From Colwellia psychrerythraea 34H (GTDB lineage: Bacteria; Pseudomonadota; Gammaproteobacteria; Enterobacterales; Alteromonadaceae), in NCBI RefSeq assembly GCF_000012325.1, contig NC_003910.7:3348001-3412000 (forward strand): a DNA stretch of 64,000 bases, written 5' to 3'. Positions 63,208 through 64,000 of this stretch are shown in pieces. A program made the position numbers and the translations under genes. The notes beneath the pieces are model-generated. The model did not search any database, was not told where the DNA came from, and saw only the letters and a list, made by a program, of their open reading frames with translations. How positions within the stretch are numbered: position 1 is the first letter of the stretch; every line of letters begins with the position of its first letter.

Positions 63208-63265
63208 ATTCTTAAGTTTGAATTAAAACAACTTGGCTTTCCTACTTTATTGTAGGTCATTCGGA

Positions 63266-63342
<77 letters not shown>

Positions 63343-63496
63343 ACTTGTTTCTTTAAAGAGATAAGTATAAAAAGTAGGTAACAGTTCCCTCTTCATTAGA
63401 TAAGGGATCAAATAACCAATTCTCTAATAATAGAATTAAAATAATTATTGGCTTGTTTAAATTTTTCTAGCAATAGTAATATTTAAACCATTCGGA

Positions 63497-63595
63497 CACG
63501 GGATGGAACAGCCTAAAAGTTCAACCTCGTCGGGCTGTTCATTATAAATAGCCGAAGGTCGTCATGTTTGTTATCAAATCTGGCTCCCGCAAGCA
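63497..63595 (+). pseudogene. tRNA-fMet-like copy B with altered and enlarged loops
   Basis: 99 nt, differing from copy A at six positions. The changes in D, anticodon and T loops are at the same places and almost the same sequence. The second acceptor base is A (CACGGG) and the end is GCAAGCA. Shared insertions show that A and B derive from one ancestor. Confidence 0.8.
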
Positions 63596-63652
63596 ATTCT
63601 TAAGTTTGAATTAAAACAACTTGGCTTCCTACTTAATTGTAGGTCATTCGGA

Positions 63653-63729
<77 letters not shown>

Positions 63730-63840
63730 ACTTGTTTCCTTAAAGAGATAAGTATAAAAAGTAAATTCTTAAGTTTGAATTAAAACAACTTGGCTTGTTT
63801 AAGTGTTTACTAGCAATAGTAAAAATTTAAACCATTCGGA

Positions 63841-63917
<77 letters not shown>

Positions 63918-64000
63918 ACTTGTCTTTTAAAGAGATAAGTATAAAAATAAATTCTTGAGTTTGAATTAAAACAACTTGGCTTGTTTAAGTATTTACTAGC

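Overview
The window looks like chromosome of a low-GC marine gammaproteobacterium of the Alteromonadales, most likely Colwellia or a close relative. This is inferred from protein sequences that resemble Shewanella, Vibrio and E. coli orthologues, from enteric-type gene order (uvrY-uvrC-pgsA-glyW-cysT-leuZ; rmf next to fabA; alaA-yfbR) and from AATACCAA-ended short repeats.

Layout. 1-2600: the 5' part of a DEAD-box helicase gene and gltX. 2912-3824: six tRNA-Val(TAC) genes behind one strong promoter, with degenerate tRNA 3' ends in the spacers. 3989-8348: three envelope genes of unknown role (Omp85-type barrel, DUF3313 lipoprotein, large secreted protein). 8480-14594: small genes, proS, alaA, yfbR. 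14902-18226: DUF4136 lipoprotein, then ilvIH behind a branched-chain amino acid leader peptide and attenuator. 18321-25380: barrel protein, a two-receptor-domain lytic transglycosylase, glnS, a REC plus degenerate HD protein and a small membrane protein.

25461-40401 is an exopolysaccharide locus. On the minus strand it has a GT2 glycosyltransferase, a Wzx-type flippase and a sigma-54-dependent response regulator. On the plus strand it has a glycosyltransferase, a WecG-family transferase with a decayed sugar-transferase domain, a priming sugar transferase, a Wza-type export lipoprotein, a Wzz-type protein, a Wzy/WaaL-type polymerase or ligase, a pyruvyl transferase, GT2 and an acyltransferase. 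Four plus-strand transcription units start with GG-N10-GC sigma-54 promoters. Three of these have, 75-85 bp upstream, an inverted repeat built on TTGCAAAAT...ATTTTGCAA; the fourth has a diverged version. I infer that this is the regulon of the sigma-54 regulator encoded in the middle of the locus, and I consider it the most interesting system here.

40594-49309: a flavin monooxygenase with a DnaJ-type zinc-finger N-terminus, a 1206-residue GGDEF-EAL protein, and a histidine kinase paired with a periplasmic binding protein. 49668-54309: a Gly/Cys/Leu tRNA array expanded from glyW-cysT-leuZ, then pgsA, uvrC and uvrY/gacA. 54831-62673: a MITE-like element, fabA with a FabR-like site, rmf, a DUF3466 protein, uup, a glutaredoxin-like gene and rlmL. 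62976-63917: four initiator tRNA genes interleaved with two 99-nt tRNA-like copies whose D, anticodon and T loops are all altered or enlarged; the array probably continues past the window end.
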